Below are positions 37,739-46,608 of a stretch of 64,000 bases of DNA, piece by piece. The notes beneath the pieces are model-generated. The model had not been told where the DNA came from. It saw nothing but the letters and a program-made list of their open reading frames with translations, and did not search any database. The stretch is from Labilibaculum sp. DW002 (GTDB taxonomy: Bacteria; Bacteroidota; Bacteroidia; Bacteroidales; Marinifilaceae). The DNA lies in assembly GCF_029029525.1 (NCBI RefSeq), contig NZ_JAKJSC010000006.1, positions 62,001 to 126,000 on the forward strand, written 5' to 3'. The position numbers and the translations under genes are program-made. Within the stretch, counting starts at the first letter, position 1. The number at the start of each line of letters is the position of its first letter.

Positions 37739-38545
37739 ATGAGAAAAATATTTTTCATTCTTGCACTCATTTCCATTGCAATCACATCTTGTAAACCTAC
37801 TGAAAAGAATATTCAGACAAAGAATGCTAATGATCATCTCGTAATGGCAACGCTATGGTTTCAAAGAGCTTCTGAATGCAAAGCATTGTATTATCAAGCC
37901 TTTAATTTGGCAAAATTTTCATTGGACAAACAATTAGCCATTAACACTAATTCAAAACCAAAAGCTGTAGTTGTCGATATAGATGAAACTGTTTTAGACA
38001 ATAGTCCTTTTGAAACCAATTCGATTCGTACGGGTGAAGCTTTTACCGCTGCAGCTTGGAAAGAATGGGTTATAATGGCAAAAGCTGCACCAACGCCAGG
38101 TTCACTTGAGTTTTTAAAATATGCCGAATCGAAAGGTGTTGAAACCTTTTATATTTCAAACAGAAGTGTTGACGATATTGAGAAAACCATCCAAAATCTT
38201 CAGGCTTTTGGATTTCCTTATGCTGACAAAGACCATATCCTTTTAAAAAGCGATACAAGCATAAAAACCAAAAGAAGAAATCTAGTTAGTGAAAGTCATG
38301 AGATCTTAATTTTAGCTGGCGATAATATCGGCGATTTCGATGAAATTTTAGAAGATCGCTCAACAGCATTTGGCTTTGCAAAAGTTGATGACATGAAAGA
38401 ACAATTCGGTAAGCGTTTTATTGTGCTGCCTAATCCAATGTATGGCTCGTGGGAAAAAGAAGTACTAAAAAGTGAGAGAAAATTAAATGCTTCGGAAAAG
38501 GAGAATCTAAGGATTAAACAATTAATCGGTTACGAAGAATTGTAG
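37739..38545 (+). CDS. 5'-nucleotidase, lipoprotein e(P4) family
   Basis: Surface or periplasmic acid phosphatase of the HAD superfamily (class C, e(P4) type), 268 residues. Lipoprotein signal with Cys18 (IAITSC). The catalytic DxDxT motif is VVDIDETVLDNSPFE near 80, followed by TFYISNRS (motif II) and ILAGDNIGDFDE (metal-binding motif IV). A WFQRASECKALYYQ segment near 40 is typical of the family. It would dephosphorylate nucleotides or other phosphomonoesters outside the cytoplasm. Single gene ending in a strong terminator. Confidence 0.92.
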   Translation: MRKIFFILALISIAITSCKPTEKNIQTKNANDHLVMATLWFQRASECKALYYQAFNLAKFSLDKQLAINTNSKPKAVVVDIDETVLDNSPFETNSIRTGEAFTAAAWKEWVIMAKAAPTPGSLEFLKYAESKGVETFYISNRSVDDIEKTIQNLQAFGFPYADKDHILLKSDTSIKTKRRNLVSESHEILILAGDNIGDFDEILEDRSTAFGFAKVDDMKEQFGKRFIVLPNPMYGSWEKEVLKSERKLNASEKENLRIKQLIGYEEL

Positions 38546-38554
38546 TTGTATACC

Positions 38555-38582
38555 AAAGCCCGAATAAAAATTCGGGCTTTCT
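38555..38582 (+). terminator. Terminator of e(P4) phosphatase gene
   Basis: AAAGCCCGAAT / ATTCGGGCTTT stem with a short A-rich loop. Confidence 0.88.
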
Positions 38583-38616
38583 TCTTAAAGAAGTAAAGCG
38601 CCACAAAAAATAAAAT

Positions 38617-38624
38617 TATCTTTG
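38617..38624 (+). promoter_or_regulatory. -7 box of DUF4271 gene
   Basis: TATCTTTG matches TAnnTTTG and lies 33 bases before the ATG. No obvious -33 TTG. Confidence 0.4.
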
Positions 38625-38656
38625 TAAAAATCAATCCGACAAGTTCCTGATACAAA

Positions 38657-39538
38657 ATGGTGCAAAATAATTCACAAAATTCAACAGTAATACCGATTTC
38701 TGAATTAAATGATTCCCTAAGCAGGGAAACTATTTCGCCCATAAATGATACACTAAATAAAAGTATCGATTCGAGTTTAAAACTTACTTTTAGTACTTCC
38801 CAATCAGATTCTTTACTGATTTCTAATCCATCTCTTCAAGATACAATTGTGTCTGTACCGCGAAATTTTCAGGCTGAAAAAGGTGTTCCTATCACCTCTT
38901 TTAATAGTGATTGGATGGTTGGAGTCTTGCTTTTTGCTCTTGTTTTAATGGCTATTGTACGATTTTCTTTTAGCAAATACCTTTTTAAAGTTTTCGACTC
39001 CATTCTCAATTACCAAACGGCCTCTAATCTTCTCTCTGAAAAAAACATGCGAAATTTAAGAGGTTCTATCTTTTTAAACTTCTTATTCTTTGTGAACCTA
39101 GCTCTTTTTTTGGTTCAATATGCAGTTTACATTCTCTCTTTAAACCAGGAGAATAACAACTTTATCTTCTTTCTTTATTCATTCTTACTTTTAGTCGTAG
39201 TTTATAGTGGAAAAGCTATCATTATTCGCCTTATGGGATACATATTTGGTGCAATAAAGGAAGCTAAAGAGTACTTACATACCGTTTTTATCTATAATAA
39301 AAACCTTGGCCTATTCCTTTTGCCAATAACAATTAGTGTTCCATTTATAGCTCCGTATGCCACGCCAATGCTACTAAATTTCGGTTTATTTATCACCTTA
39401 ATATTCTATACTTTTAGGTTATTTAGAGGGTTTAAAATATTATTCCGCAAACATGTTTCTATATTTTATATGATTTTGTATCTTTGCGCTCTGGAAATAT
39501 TCCCTTTACTGATGATTTACAAATTATTAGTAGGATAG
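38657..39538 (+). CDS. DUF4271 membrane protein
   Basis: 293-residue inner-membrane protein. The first ~90 residues are polar and Ser/Asn-rich; the rest holds about six transmembrane helices (from WMVGVLLFALVLMAIVRF to the end). Family DUF4271 has no known function, but it occurs next to hemD in Bacteroidota, as here (44 bp upstream of hemD). The motif FSKYLFKVFDSILNYQTAS, just after the first helix, is typical. Confidence 0.85.
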   Translation: MVQNNSQNSTVIPISELNDSLSRETISPINDTLNKSIDSSLKLTFSTSQSDSLLISNPSLQDTIVSVPRNFQAEKGVPITSFNSDWMVGVLLFALVLMAIVRFSFSKYLFKVFDSILNYQTASNLLSEKNMRNLRGSIFLNFLFFVNLALFLVQYAVYILSLNQENNNFIFFLYSFLLLVVVYSGKAIIIRLMGYIFGAIKEAKEYLHTVFIYNKNLGLFLLPITISVPFIAPYATPMLLNFGLFITLIFYTFRLFRGFKILFRKHVSIFYMILYLCALEIFPLLMIYKLLVG

Positions 39539-39582
39539 GAGTAATAGAGTGGAAAATAATGTTTTAATTAAACAATATCGCC

Positions 39583-40335
39583 TTGAAAATCAAAACAATA
39601 TTAGTTTCGCAACCGAAGCCCCAAACGGAAAAATCGCCTTATTTCGATCTGGCAGAAAAGTACAACTTAAAAATTGATTTTCGCCCTTTCATTCAAGTTG
39701 AAGGTATAAGTGCTAAAGAATTTAGACAAGAGAGAATCAATATTCTTGATCATACTGCTGTTATTTTTACCAGTAGAACGGCTATTGACCATTTCTTTAG
39801 AATTGCAGAAGAAATGCGAGTAACGATTCCGGATGATATGAAATACTTCTGTATTTCAGAATCGACAGCTTTCTATCTTCAGAAGTATATTGTATACCGT
39901 AAGAGAAAGATTTTCTTTGGAGTTCGTGTTTTCGAAGATCTAATTGATACTATCGTTAAGCATAAAAAAGAGAAATTCTTATTACCTCTTTCAGACATTC
40001 ATAAGCAATCAATTCCTGCTTTGTTGAATAAGAGCAAAATCAAGTACACTAAGGCTATTCTTTACAAAACAGTAAGCAGTGATTTATCTGACTTAGCTGA
40101 TGTAAACTACGATATCCTTGCTTTTTATAGCCCTTCAGGAATCAAATCTTTAATGCAAAACTTCCCTGAATTTTCTCAGGATGGTACTGTAATTGCCGCA
40201 TTTGGTCCTTCAACTTCAAAGGCTGTAAAAGATGCAGACCTTCGTCTTGATATTCAGGCACCAATGCCACAGGCACCTTCTATGACTATGGCTTTGGACC
40301 AGTATATTAAAAAATTCAATAAGGACAATAAATAA
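39583..40335 (+). CDS. hemD: Uroporphyrinogen-III synthase
   Basis: 250-residue HemD, which cyclises hydroxymethylbilane to uroporphyrinogen III in haem synthesis. The fold is recognisable from TILVSQPKP, AVIFTSRTAIDHFFRI, YDILAFYSPSGIKSLMQ and VIAAFGPSTSKAVKDA. The start is a TTG: the only in-frame upstream ATG is followed at once by a stop, and KIKTILVSQP is the expected N-terminus. HemD sequences diverge strongly, so gene order (DUF4271 - hemD - rnpA) adds weight. Confidence 0.87.
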   Translation: MKIKTILVSQPKPQTEKSPYFDLAEKYNLKIDFRPFIQVEGISAKEFRQERINILDHTAVIFTSRTAIDHFFRIAEEMRVTIPDDMKYFCISESTAFYLQKYIVYRKRKIFFGVRVFEDLIDTIVKHKKEKFLLPLSDIHKQSIPALLNKSKIKYTKAILYKTVSSDLSDLADVNYDILAFYSPSGIKSLMQNFPEFSQDGTVIAAFGPSTSKAVKDADLRLDIQAPMPQAPSMTMALDQYIKKFNKDNK

Positions 40336-40365
40336 GAATCCTTTACTGATATAATAAAACAAAGG

Positions 40366-40391
40366 AAGGGGAAATTATTCCCCTTTTTTTG
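40366..40391 (+). terminator. Terminator between hemD and rnpA
   Basis: AAGGGGAA / TTCCCCTT stem followed by seven T residues, ending 16 bases before the rnpA start. Confidence 0.82.
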
Positions 40392-40406
40392 TCGATTTTT
40401 GTAATT

Positions 40407-40853
40407 ATGGTAGAAACGAATCGCTTTACATTTAAAAAAGCGGAAAGATTAACTCACAAGATCCTAATTGGAAAACTTTTTTCTGAAGGAAAAGGATTTA
40501 TCTGTTACCCTTTTCGAATTGTTTGGAAAGAAGCGAAATTGAATTCGGAATATCCAGCTCAAGTTGCCATTACAGTTGCAAAACGAAATTTTAAGAAAGC
40601 AGTTACCCGCAATCTTTTAAAGAGACGAATTCGAGAACTTTATCGTCTTAACAAAGGAGAATTTTACGAAGAGCTTGAACGCAAAGGTGCAAACATTGCA
40701 TTTATGGTAGTATATTTACCAAAAACAGTACTCAAAACTTCCGAAATGGAAGCCAAGTTCAAAAAAGCACTAAAGCGAATTCCAAAAGAATATGAAATGC
40801 ATTCTCAACCTTCTGATAAAGGTGATTCTATTCATCATGATACTGCCAATTAA
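40407..40853 (+). CDS. rnpA: Ribonuclease P protein component
   Basis: Protein subunit of RNase P, 148 residues from the ATG at 40407; a start 18 bases upstream would overlap the T-tract region and adds residues not seen in relatives. Signature segments are [48 protein letters not shown] (the RNR motif) and the C-terminal FKKALKRI. rpmH, its usual neighbour, is absent. Its 3' end overlaps yidD by 62 bp. Confidence 0.94.
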   Translation: MVETNRFTFKKAERLTHKILIGKLFSEGKGFICYPFRIVWKEAKLNSEYPAQVAITVAKRNFKKAVTRNLLKRRIRELYRLNKGEFYEELERKGANIAFMVVYLPKTVLKTSEMEAKFKKALKRIPKEYEMHSQPSDKGDSIHHDTAN

Positions 40854-41034
40854 GTTTTATCAGTATGCTATTTCTCCTTTAACTCCATCTGCATGCAGAT
40901 ATACTCCTTCTTGCTCTAGCTATGCTATTCAAGCATTAAAAAAACATGGCCCTTTTAAAGGTACCTATCTTGCTATTAAGCGAATACTCTCTTGTAATCC
41001 TTGGGGAGGACATGGACATGACCCGGTTCCTTAA
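40792..41034 (+). CDS. yidD: Membrane protein insertion efficiency factor YidD
   Basis: 80-residue YidD, a small amphipathic inner-membrane-associated protein that supports insertion through YidC. The family core [20 protein letters not shown] and the C-terminal [13 protein letters not shown] are complete. The reading frame starts inside rnpA, overlapping by 62 bp; a shorter start at 40837 would leave a 17-bp overlap. The overlap and order rnpA-yidD are conserved. Confidence 0.94.
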   Translation: MKCILNLLIKVILFIMILPIKFYQYAISPLTPSACRYTPSCSSYAIQALKKHGPFKGTYLAIKRILSCNPWGGHGHDPVP

Positions 41035-41177
41035 CCCACAATAGATCCTATTTTTATATTTTAGCAAATTACTTAGAACAATTCTTAATAGATTCTCGTA
41101 GAAAAGAAACAGTACTTTTCTCTCATTCTCTAATTGCTGAATTTTAGTGCTATAGGGTTAACAAATGTTAAAGTGAA

Positions 41178-41206
41178 TTGTTTTAAAAAGGGAATAATTA
41201 TATTTG
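41178..41206 (+). promoter_or_regulatory. Promoter of C-terminal processing peptidase
   Basis: TTG (41178-41180), 18 bases, then TATATTTG (41199-41206), a full Bacteroidota promoter. Transcription would start near 41213, giving a leader of about 107 bases. Confidence 0.65.
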
Positions 41207-41260
41207 TTTAAGCCTACGTATTATTTTATGTACTCTAATTTGTAAATTCGTGAGATAGAG

Positions 41261-41274
41261 ATAGCGAAAGCTAT
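41261..41274 (+). other. GNRA-capped hairpin in leader of S41 peptidase mRNA
   Basis: ATAGC-GAAA-GCTAT is a 5-bp stem with a GAAA tetraloop, followed by the locally GC-rich CTGCGGGGAAGG. It lies in the predicted 107-base leader, 45 bases before the start codon. Confidence 0.4.
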
Positions 41275-41319
41275 ACTGCGGGGAAGGTTAATTTTACAAT
41301 CAAATTTAAACAAAAACAT

Positions 41320-43005
41320 ATGACGCTTCGAAGAAAATCGGGAGCCATCTGGATACTTGCTGTTTTACTTTTCTGTAGTGCAGCATTCTGGGGGTTTAGC
41401 AGGGATGAGAGAAATTTTGAAATCAGCAAAAATTTAAACATTTATTATACTTTATTTAGAGAACTGAATCTATTTTATGTAGATGAGATTGATCCGGGTG
41501 ACCTAGTAAAGAAAAGTATGGATGCAATGTTAACATCGCTAGACCCTTACACAACTTATATTTCTGAATCGGAAATTGAGGACTTTAAGTTAATGACAAC
41601 TGGAGAGTATGCTGGAATTGGATCTTTGATTAGCAAACATGGAGATCATGTTATAATTGCTGAACCCTACGAAGGCTTTCCTGCACATAAAGCAGGTTTA
41701 AAGGCTGGAGATATTATGCTTGAAATTAATGGCACTTCGGTTGTTAAAAAGTCTACTGAAGATGTTAGCAACCTTCTAAAAGGTCAGCCAAATGTTCCAC
41801 TAACCATTAAAGTTAAACGACCTGGTGTTGATAAAACATTAGAGAAAAAGTTTGTTCGTGAAAAAATTCAGTTAAAATCGGTTCCTTATTTTGGAATGAT
41901 TGCTGATTCGGTTGGGTACATTTATTTAAACCAATTTACCAATAAAGCTGCAGGAGAAATTAAAGTAGCATTAAGTGAGTTAAAAGAACAAAATGCGAAA
42001 TCTATTGTACTAGACTTACGAGGCAATCCAGGAGGATTACTTGATCAAGCAATTGAAATTGTAAATCTTTTTGTGAACAAAGGGGAAAATATTGTAGATA
42101 CAAAAGGTAAGGTTTCGAAATGGGACAAAAGCTACAAAGCCACAAAAACTCCTGTTGATGCAGAAATTCCTATTGTTGTATTGGTAAACAGAGGTTCTGC
42201 TTCTGCTTCGGAGATTGTTTCGGGAGCTATTCAAGACCTTGATAGAGGCGTTGTATTGGGACAAAGAACATTTGGTAAGGGATTGGTACAAACCACCCGT
42301 AATCTTACCTACAACGCTAAATTAAAGGTGACAACGGCAAAGTATTATATTCCTAGTGGAAGATGTATTCAAGCCCTGGATTATAGCAACAGAAATGAAG
42401 ATGGTAGTGTTGGTAAAATCGCTGATTCTTTATTGACTGAATACCATACAAAAAATGGCAGAACAGTATTCGATGGTGGAGGAATTCTCCCTGATATTAA
42501 ATTGGAAAGCGAAATGTATAGTAGTCTGTCTGTTAATCTAATCCGAAATTTCATGATATTTGATTATGCTACTTTGTATTCAAACACTCATGATAAGATA
42601 GCTGATTCAAAAGATTTTAAACTTAATGATCAGGAATTTTCAGATTTTACCAAGTTCATAAAAGAGAAAAAATTTGATTACAAATCGGAAAGTACTGAAA
42701 TTCTTGATGCACTTAAAAAAGCTGCTAAAGAAGAGAAGTACTACGATATTTCAACAGCTGAATTCGATGCTCTTGCAGCTAAAATTGCTCCAAACTTAGA
42801 TCGTGATTTGGTTCGATTTAAAGATGAAATTAGTGAATTGCTAGCTCATGAAATTGTAAAGAGATTTCATTATCAAAAAGGTGGTATTGAATACCAATTA
42901 CAAAATGATAAAACATTACAAAAGGCTATAGAAATTCTTGAAAACAAAACAGAATATACAGGAATTTTAGATGGTAGCATTGGTTTACACGCCTTCAACA
43001 AATAA
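41320..43005 (+). CDS. S41 family C-terminal processing peptidase
   Basis: 561-residue periplasmic or membrane-anchored protease. An N-terminal hydrophobic segment (IWILAVLLFCSAAFWGF) is a signal anchor. A PDZ domain covers ~95-180 (EPYEGFPAHKAGLKAGDIMLEINGTSV). The S41 domain has SIVLDLRGNPGG, the catalytic Ser in NRGSASASEIVSG and the Lys in FGKGLVQTTRNL, spaced 25 residues apart. The C-terminal ~150 residues are helical, as in other Bacteroidota CtpA-like enzymes. It cleaves the C-termini of envelope proteins. A strong promoter and a structured leader precede it, and a bidirectional terminator follows. Confidence 0.94.
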   Translation: MTLRRKSGAIWILAVLLFCSAAFWGFSRDERNFEISKNLNIYYTLFRELNLFYVDEIDPGDLVKKSMDAMLTSLDPYTTYISESEIEDFKLMTTGEYAGIGSLISKHGDHVIIAEPYEGFPAHKAGLKAGDIMLEINGTSVVKKSTEDVSNLLKGQPNVPLTIKVKRPGVDKTLEKKFVREKIQLKSVPYFGMIADSVGYIYLNQFTNKAAGEIKVALSELKEQNAKSIVLDLRGNPGGLLDQAIEIVNLFVNKGENIVDTKGKVSKWDKSYKATKTPVDAEIPIVVLVNRGSASASEIVSGAIQDLDRGVVLGQRTFGKGLVQTTRNLTYNAKLKVTTAKYYIPSGRCIQALDYSNRNEDGSVGKIADSLLTEYHTKNGRTVFDGGGILPDIKLESEMYSSLSVNLIRNFMIFDYATLYSNTHDKIADSKDFKLNDQEFSDFTKFIKEKKFDYKSESTEILDALKKAAKEEKYYDISTAEFDALAAKIAPNLDRDLVRFKDEISELLAHEIVKRFHYQKGGIEYQLQNDKTLQKAIEILENKTEYTGILDGSIGLHAFNK

Positions 43006-43031
43006 GAGATACAAGTAAAAATTGAAATAAA

Positions 43032-43066
43032 AAAGCTCATTCTTCCACTGGAGAATGAGCTTTTTC
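43032..43066. terminator. Bidirectional terminator
   Basis: AAAGCTCATTCT / AGAATGAGCTTT stem between the convergent S41 peptidase and GNAT genes, with A- and T-runs on both sides. Confidence 0.88.
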
Positions 43067-43080
43067 TTTTGTAACTACTC

Positions 43081-43521
43081 TTATTTTAATTCCATATGCA
43101 ATATCGGATAAGATTTACCTGAGGAATCTAATTCTGATCGATTATAGGTCCTAAAACCGAATTTTTCATAGAAGCCAACAGCCTGTTCATTCTCTTCATT
43201 TACATCAACTTTCTTCACTTCTAATTCATCAATGGCGTATTCTAATAGCATCTTCCCTACTCCATGTCCCCTCTCTTTAGGATGAATAAATAACATTTCA
43301 AGATTTTGCTCTGCAACACCCATAAAGGCAATAATATCTTTATTTTCGTTCTTCACACAGCTTAATTCCACCGCATCTAAATACACGTTCAGAATTAATG
43401 GTTTAAAATAGGCGATATCTGCTTCCTTTAGGAAATGATGTGTCCCACGTACTGAAGCTTCCCATAAATCAACAATTTCAGTATACTCAGACTGTTCTAC
43501 TTTTTCAATTCGAAAAACCAT
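43081..43521 (-). CDS. GNAT family N-acetyltransferase
   Basis: 146-residue GNAT enzyme. The acetyl-CoA loop is HPKERGHGVGKMLLEYAI, preceded by the beta-strand IIAFMGVAEQNLEMLFI, with EQAVGFYEKFGFRTYNR near the C-terminus. Similar to YjaB-type proteins; the acceptor is unknown. It follows the LytTR gene by 14 bp and may be co-transcribed with it. Confidence 0.88.
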   Translation of the reverse strand: MVFRIEKVEQSEYTEIVDLWEASVRGTHHFLKEADIAYFKPLILNVYLDAVELSCVKNENKDIIAFMGVAEQNLEMLFIHPKERGHGVGKMLLEYAIDELEVKKVDVNEENEQAVGFYEKFGFRTYNRSELDSSGKSYPILHMELK

Positions 43522-43535
43522 ATTTGTTTCACAAT

Positions 43536-44300
43536 TTATTTTTTCAAAGATTCTTTAACCTGTTTTCGATAAGTTCGCCCAATATTTAATGGAATATCTT
43601 CAACTAAAAGCTGATCGAAGGAAAAACTCTTAAGCTTGTCTTTATTAATTATAAAGGAGCGATGAATTCGTAAAAAACGATCAGGTAATATTTCTTCCAA
43701 ATTACTAATCTTTTCTTTCGTTTTTATCTTCTCTTTATTGGTATGAATAGTTACATAGTCCGCTAAACTTTCAATGTAAATGATATCAGTATACTTAATC
43801 TTGATGTTTTTCCGATTGGATATTACCTCTAAAAAAGCTTGTTTTAACTTTTCCTTTTCAAGCATAAAATCTTGTATAATTTGCTGTTTCTCTCTTATTT
43901 GTCGACTCATTAACAGAAAGGAACCAAGAAATACGATCAAATAGAGGATCACTGCCAGAAGAATTATATTCGAAGCATTGGGACTTAAATTTTTAAAGTT
44001 AAAATTACCTAAATAGACAAAAGAGAACATCAATACGATCATTTCAAGATACATAGATATAACTGCCGTGTATAAAGAATACAATCCAAACTGCAAGTAT
44101 TTCTTTTGCATATAATATCGTGGAACAAGGTAATAATTGAAAAAATATGAGGTACCCAATACAATAGGCAATAGCATACTTATAAAATAGAAGGCTGCAA
44201 GATTACTTCCCCAGGATACGCCAAAAACCACTGTTAATATGAGGATAACAAAAATCCAGTAAGAGATATGAAAATAAGGATTTGTCGATTTTCTATTCAT
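43536..44300 (-). CDS. Membrane-bound LytTR-domain transcriptional regulator
   Basis: 254-residue protein with four transmembrane segments in residues ~10-130, a short coiled coil (IREKQQIIQDFMLEKEKLKQ), and a C-terminal LytTR DNA-binding domain (~155-250: IIYIESLADYVTIHTNKEKI, RFLRIHRSFIINKDKL). There is no receiver domain, so this is a one-component membrane regulator, as seen often in Bacteroidota. It is transcribed divergently from the ExbB/MotA-like gene across a 222-bp gap, which makes that gene a candidate target. Confidence 0.88.
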   Translation of the reverse strand: MNRKSTNPYFHISYWIFVILILTVVFGVSWGSNLAAFYFISMLLPIVLGTSYFFNYYLVPRYYMQKKYLQFGLYSLYTAVISMYLEMIVLMFSFVYLGNFNFKNLSPNASNIILLAVILYLIVFLGSFLLMSRQIREKQQIIQDFMLEKEKLKQAFLEVISNRKNIKIKYTDIIYIESLADYVTIHTNKEKIKTKEKISNLEEILPDRFLRIHRSFIINKDKLKSFSFDQLLVEDIPLNIGRTYRKQVKESLKK

Positions 44301-44456
44301 TTGTAAAAACTTAATTATTATTTGCAGATTTAATTGCTACTTCCCTTCTGCAGCGGAAAAATTTGCTTACCCAGTAAATTTTCAACTAATTTAACTTAGA
44401 AATTAAAGATATCTAAACAAAGTCGATAAACGACAGCTTTAGAACTGTATTTGACC

Positions 44457-44488
44457 TTGCCTAAAAACCAGTGGTAGCATTAACTTTG
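44457..44488 (+). promoter_or_regulatory. Promoter of ExbB/MotA-like gene
   Basis: TTG (44457-44459), 21 bases, then TAACTTTG (44481-44488). The predicted transcript starts near 44495, 28 bases before the ATG. Confidence 0.5.
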
Positions 44489-44522
44489 AAGGTATTAGTA
44501 TTAACCTTTAAAATTGAAAAAA

Positions 44523-44903
44523 ATGAAAGACATGTTTTTTATGGGTGGCCCACTCTTTATGGGTATTCTTACCTTGCTTTTAGTAATTATGGTATCGTGG
44601 ATTACTTTCCATTTTATTCGGATCTATTTTTCTGAAAATCCATTGCAGGAAAACGCACTTCGGAAAATAAACTATGGAAAATCTATCGGTTTGTTTGCCA
44701 TGGTCTTTGGTATATTTGGTCAGTTACTCGGATTATACGATGCTTTTTCGGTAATAGAACAAATGGATAGTATATCTCCTAACCTGATTTATGGCGGAAT
44801 AAAAGTATCGATGATCCCCACATTTTACGGAATCATCATTTACCTTATTTCCATCCTATTGTGGTTTGTTGCCAGCTTTTTAATTGAAAAAAAATTGGAA
44901 TAA
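44523..44903 (+). CDS. Orphan MotA/TolQ/ExbB-like membrane protein
   Basis: 126-residue membrane protein with three transmembrane segments (about 4-27, 56-76, 95-118). The third-helix region NLIYGGIKVSMIPTFYGIIIYLISIL follows the TolQ/ExbB/MotA pattern (gGIKvALiPTfyGl), and GKSIGLFAMVFGIFGQLLGLYDAF matches the preceding helix. It is much shorter than ExbB or MotA and no ExbD/TolR/MotB partner is adjacent. The start is the ATG at 44523; a TTG nine bases upstream is less likely. It is probably regulated by the divergent LytTR protein. Confidence 0.8.
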   Translation: MKDMFFMGGPLFMGILTLLLVIMVSWITFHFIRIYFSENPLQENALRKINYGKSIGLFAMVFGIFGQLLGLYDAFSVIEQMDSISPNLIYGGIKVSMIPTFYGIIIYLISILLWFVASFLIEKKLE

Positions 44904-44960
44904 TATTGATATAAAAATCATTCCTAAATAAAGAAAGCACCACAGTAACGAATGCAGATC

Positions 44961-45147
44961 ATATTACGGTGCGCTGCACCTTTGTTTTATCTAAAATTGT
45001 GTATCTACAAATATTACGCAGCTCTGCCGCTTTATGTAATTGAAAATTCTGAGCAATATTGATTTTTATAAGGTGCAGAGCACCACAATATTTGTAGATA
45101 ATTTTAATTGAAAGGGATTTCAGGTACAGAGTACCGTCATTTTCATA
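44961..45147. repeat. Array of four REP-like palindromes in two inverted pairs
   Basis: Four related units with palindromic cores: GGTGCGCTGCACC (44968-44980), GCAGCTCTGC (45018-45027), GGTGCAGAGCACC (45072-45084) and GGTACAGAGTACC (45123-45135). Units 1 and 2 read ATATTACGG/C-core-CTTT on the plus strand. Unit 3 reads TATCTACAAATATT-core on the minus strand, matching the flank of unit 2. Unit 4 is also in minus orientation. The arrangement is forward-forward-reverse-reverse, so the whole 187 bases can also fold as one long inverted repeat. A 66-codon open frame across it is rejected as a gene. Confidence 0.75.
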
Positions 45148-45150
45148 AAA

Positions 45151-45182
45151 AAAGCTCATTCTTTTAACAGAGTGAGCTTTTT
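45151..45182 (-). terminator. polA terminator
   Basis: AAAGCTCA-TCT / AGA-TGAGCTTT imperfect stem 21 bases after the polA stop, followed by T-runs on the minus strand. Confidence 0.8.
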
Positions 45183-45202
45183 AATTTTCTATTTATGATT
45201 AA

Positions 45203-46608
45203 TTAATGCGCCTGTAGCCAGTTCTCTCCTACTCCCATATCTACAGTTAGTGGAACGCTTATTTTTACTGCATTCTCCATTTCCTCACGAAGAATAAGCT
45301 TCATTTGATCCAATTCTGATTTTAAGCAATCGAAGTTCAATTCATCATGCACCTGAATAAGCATTTTAGACTTCAGACCTTCTGCTTTCATGCGATTTGA
45401 TATACCAATCATTGCCAACTTAATAACATCGGCTGCAGAGCCTTGTACAGGCGCATTAATGGCATTTCGTTCTGCAACACTACGTACAATGGCATTACTC
45501 GAATTGATATCTTTTAAATAACGACGTCGATTCATCACAGTCTCAACAAACTCATCCTTACGCGCTACTTCGACACTTTTATCCATGAACAGTTTAACTC
45601 CTGGATAAGATTCAAAATAGCCTGTAATCAGCTCTTTTCCCTCTTTACGACTAATTCCTAATCGTTCTGCAAGTCCCCAAGCCGAAATACCATAAATAAT
45701 TCCAAAATTTGCCGTTTTTGCACGACTTCTCATGTCTTTACTTACCTCTTCAATAGGTAATTTGTAAATTTTAGCCGCTGTTGCCTGATGGAAATCGGCT
45801 GCATGATTAAAGGCATCAATCATAGCCTTATCCTCACTCATGTGCGCCATTAAACGCAACTCAACCTGAGAATAGTCAGCTGATAGGAATGTATGATTCT
45901 CATCAGATGGAATAAAGGCTTTACGCACATATCGTCCTTGTGGTGTACGAATAGGAATATTCTGAATATTTGGGTTGATCGAACTCAAACGACCCGTAGC
46001 AGCTTCTGCTTGTTTAAATGACGTATGAATACGACCTGACTTTTCATTGATGTATGTTGGAAGCGCTTCCACATAGGTTGAAATCAGTTTTTTTAGCGAT
46101 CTAAAATCCAAAATCTTCTGTATAATTTCGTGCTTGCCTTTTAATTTGGAAAGTACGGCTTCCGAAGTTGAATATTGCCCCGATTTCGTTTTTTTAGCTT
46201 TACTATCGAGCTCCATTGTATCGAACAATACTTCGCCCAACTGTTTTGGAGAAGCTACGTTAAAATCGACACCAGCCATTTCTTTAATTTCCTTCTCTAT
46301 GCCATCTACTTCTTCGTTCAGAACAATCGCATATTCTTTCAATGTTGGTACATCGATACTTACACCTGCAAATTCCATATCTGCCAATATGCTTAGCAAT
46401 GGCATTTCAATATTGTAGAACAAATCAATTAAGTTGTTCTCCTTCATTTTAGTCTCTAATTCATGCTTCAACTCAAGACTAAGAATTGTTTCTTCACAAA
46501 AGGAATCATGTTTCACTGGTTCTGGTTCCAATAGTAAACTCAATTGCTCTTTTTTCTTTTTCGACTTATCATCCGATTCAATTACCTGATAATTTAAGAC
46601 CGAATGTG
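45203..46608 (-). CDS. polA: DNA polymerase I, C-terminal part (after frameshift)
   Basis: This frame carries the polymerase domain of PolA and is separated from the N-terminal part by one missing base near 46608. Reading through in the lower frame gives FAFLAHSVLNYQVIESDD..., continuing into QLSLLLEPEPVKHD. Family A motifs are all present: SADYSQVELRLMAHMS (motif A), RSRAKTANFGIIYGISAWGL (motif B, O-helix) and IQVHDELNFDC (motif C). The end of the 3'-5' exonuclease-like domain also falls here. An internal TTG at 46543 could start a shorter product, but no promoter or ribosome site supports that. If the frame is restored, the gene encodes 924 residues, a normal length. Confidence 0.88.

Noticed and set aside
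44959-45159. 66-codon open frame on the minus strand across the palindrome array
   Set aside because: It is made of the repeat units themselves, has no coding character, and repeats explain the sequence better.
46541-46543. Independent start of a separate polymerase gene
   Set aside because: It is a TTG without promoter or ribosome site, and coding similarity continues upstream in the same frame to the frameshift.
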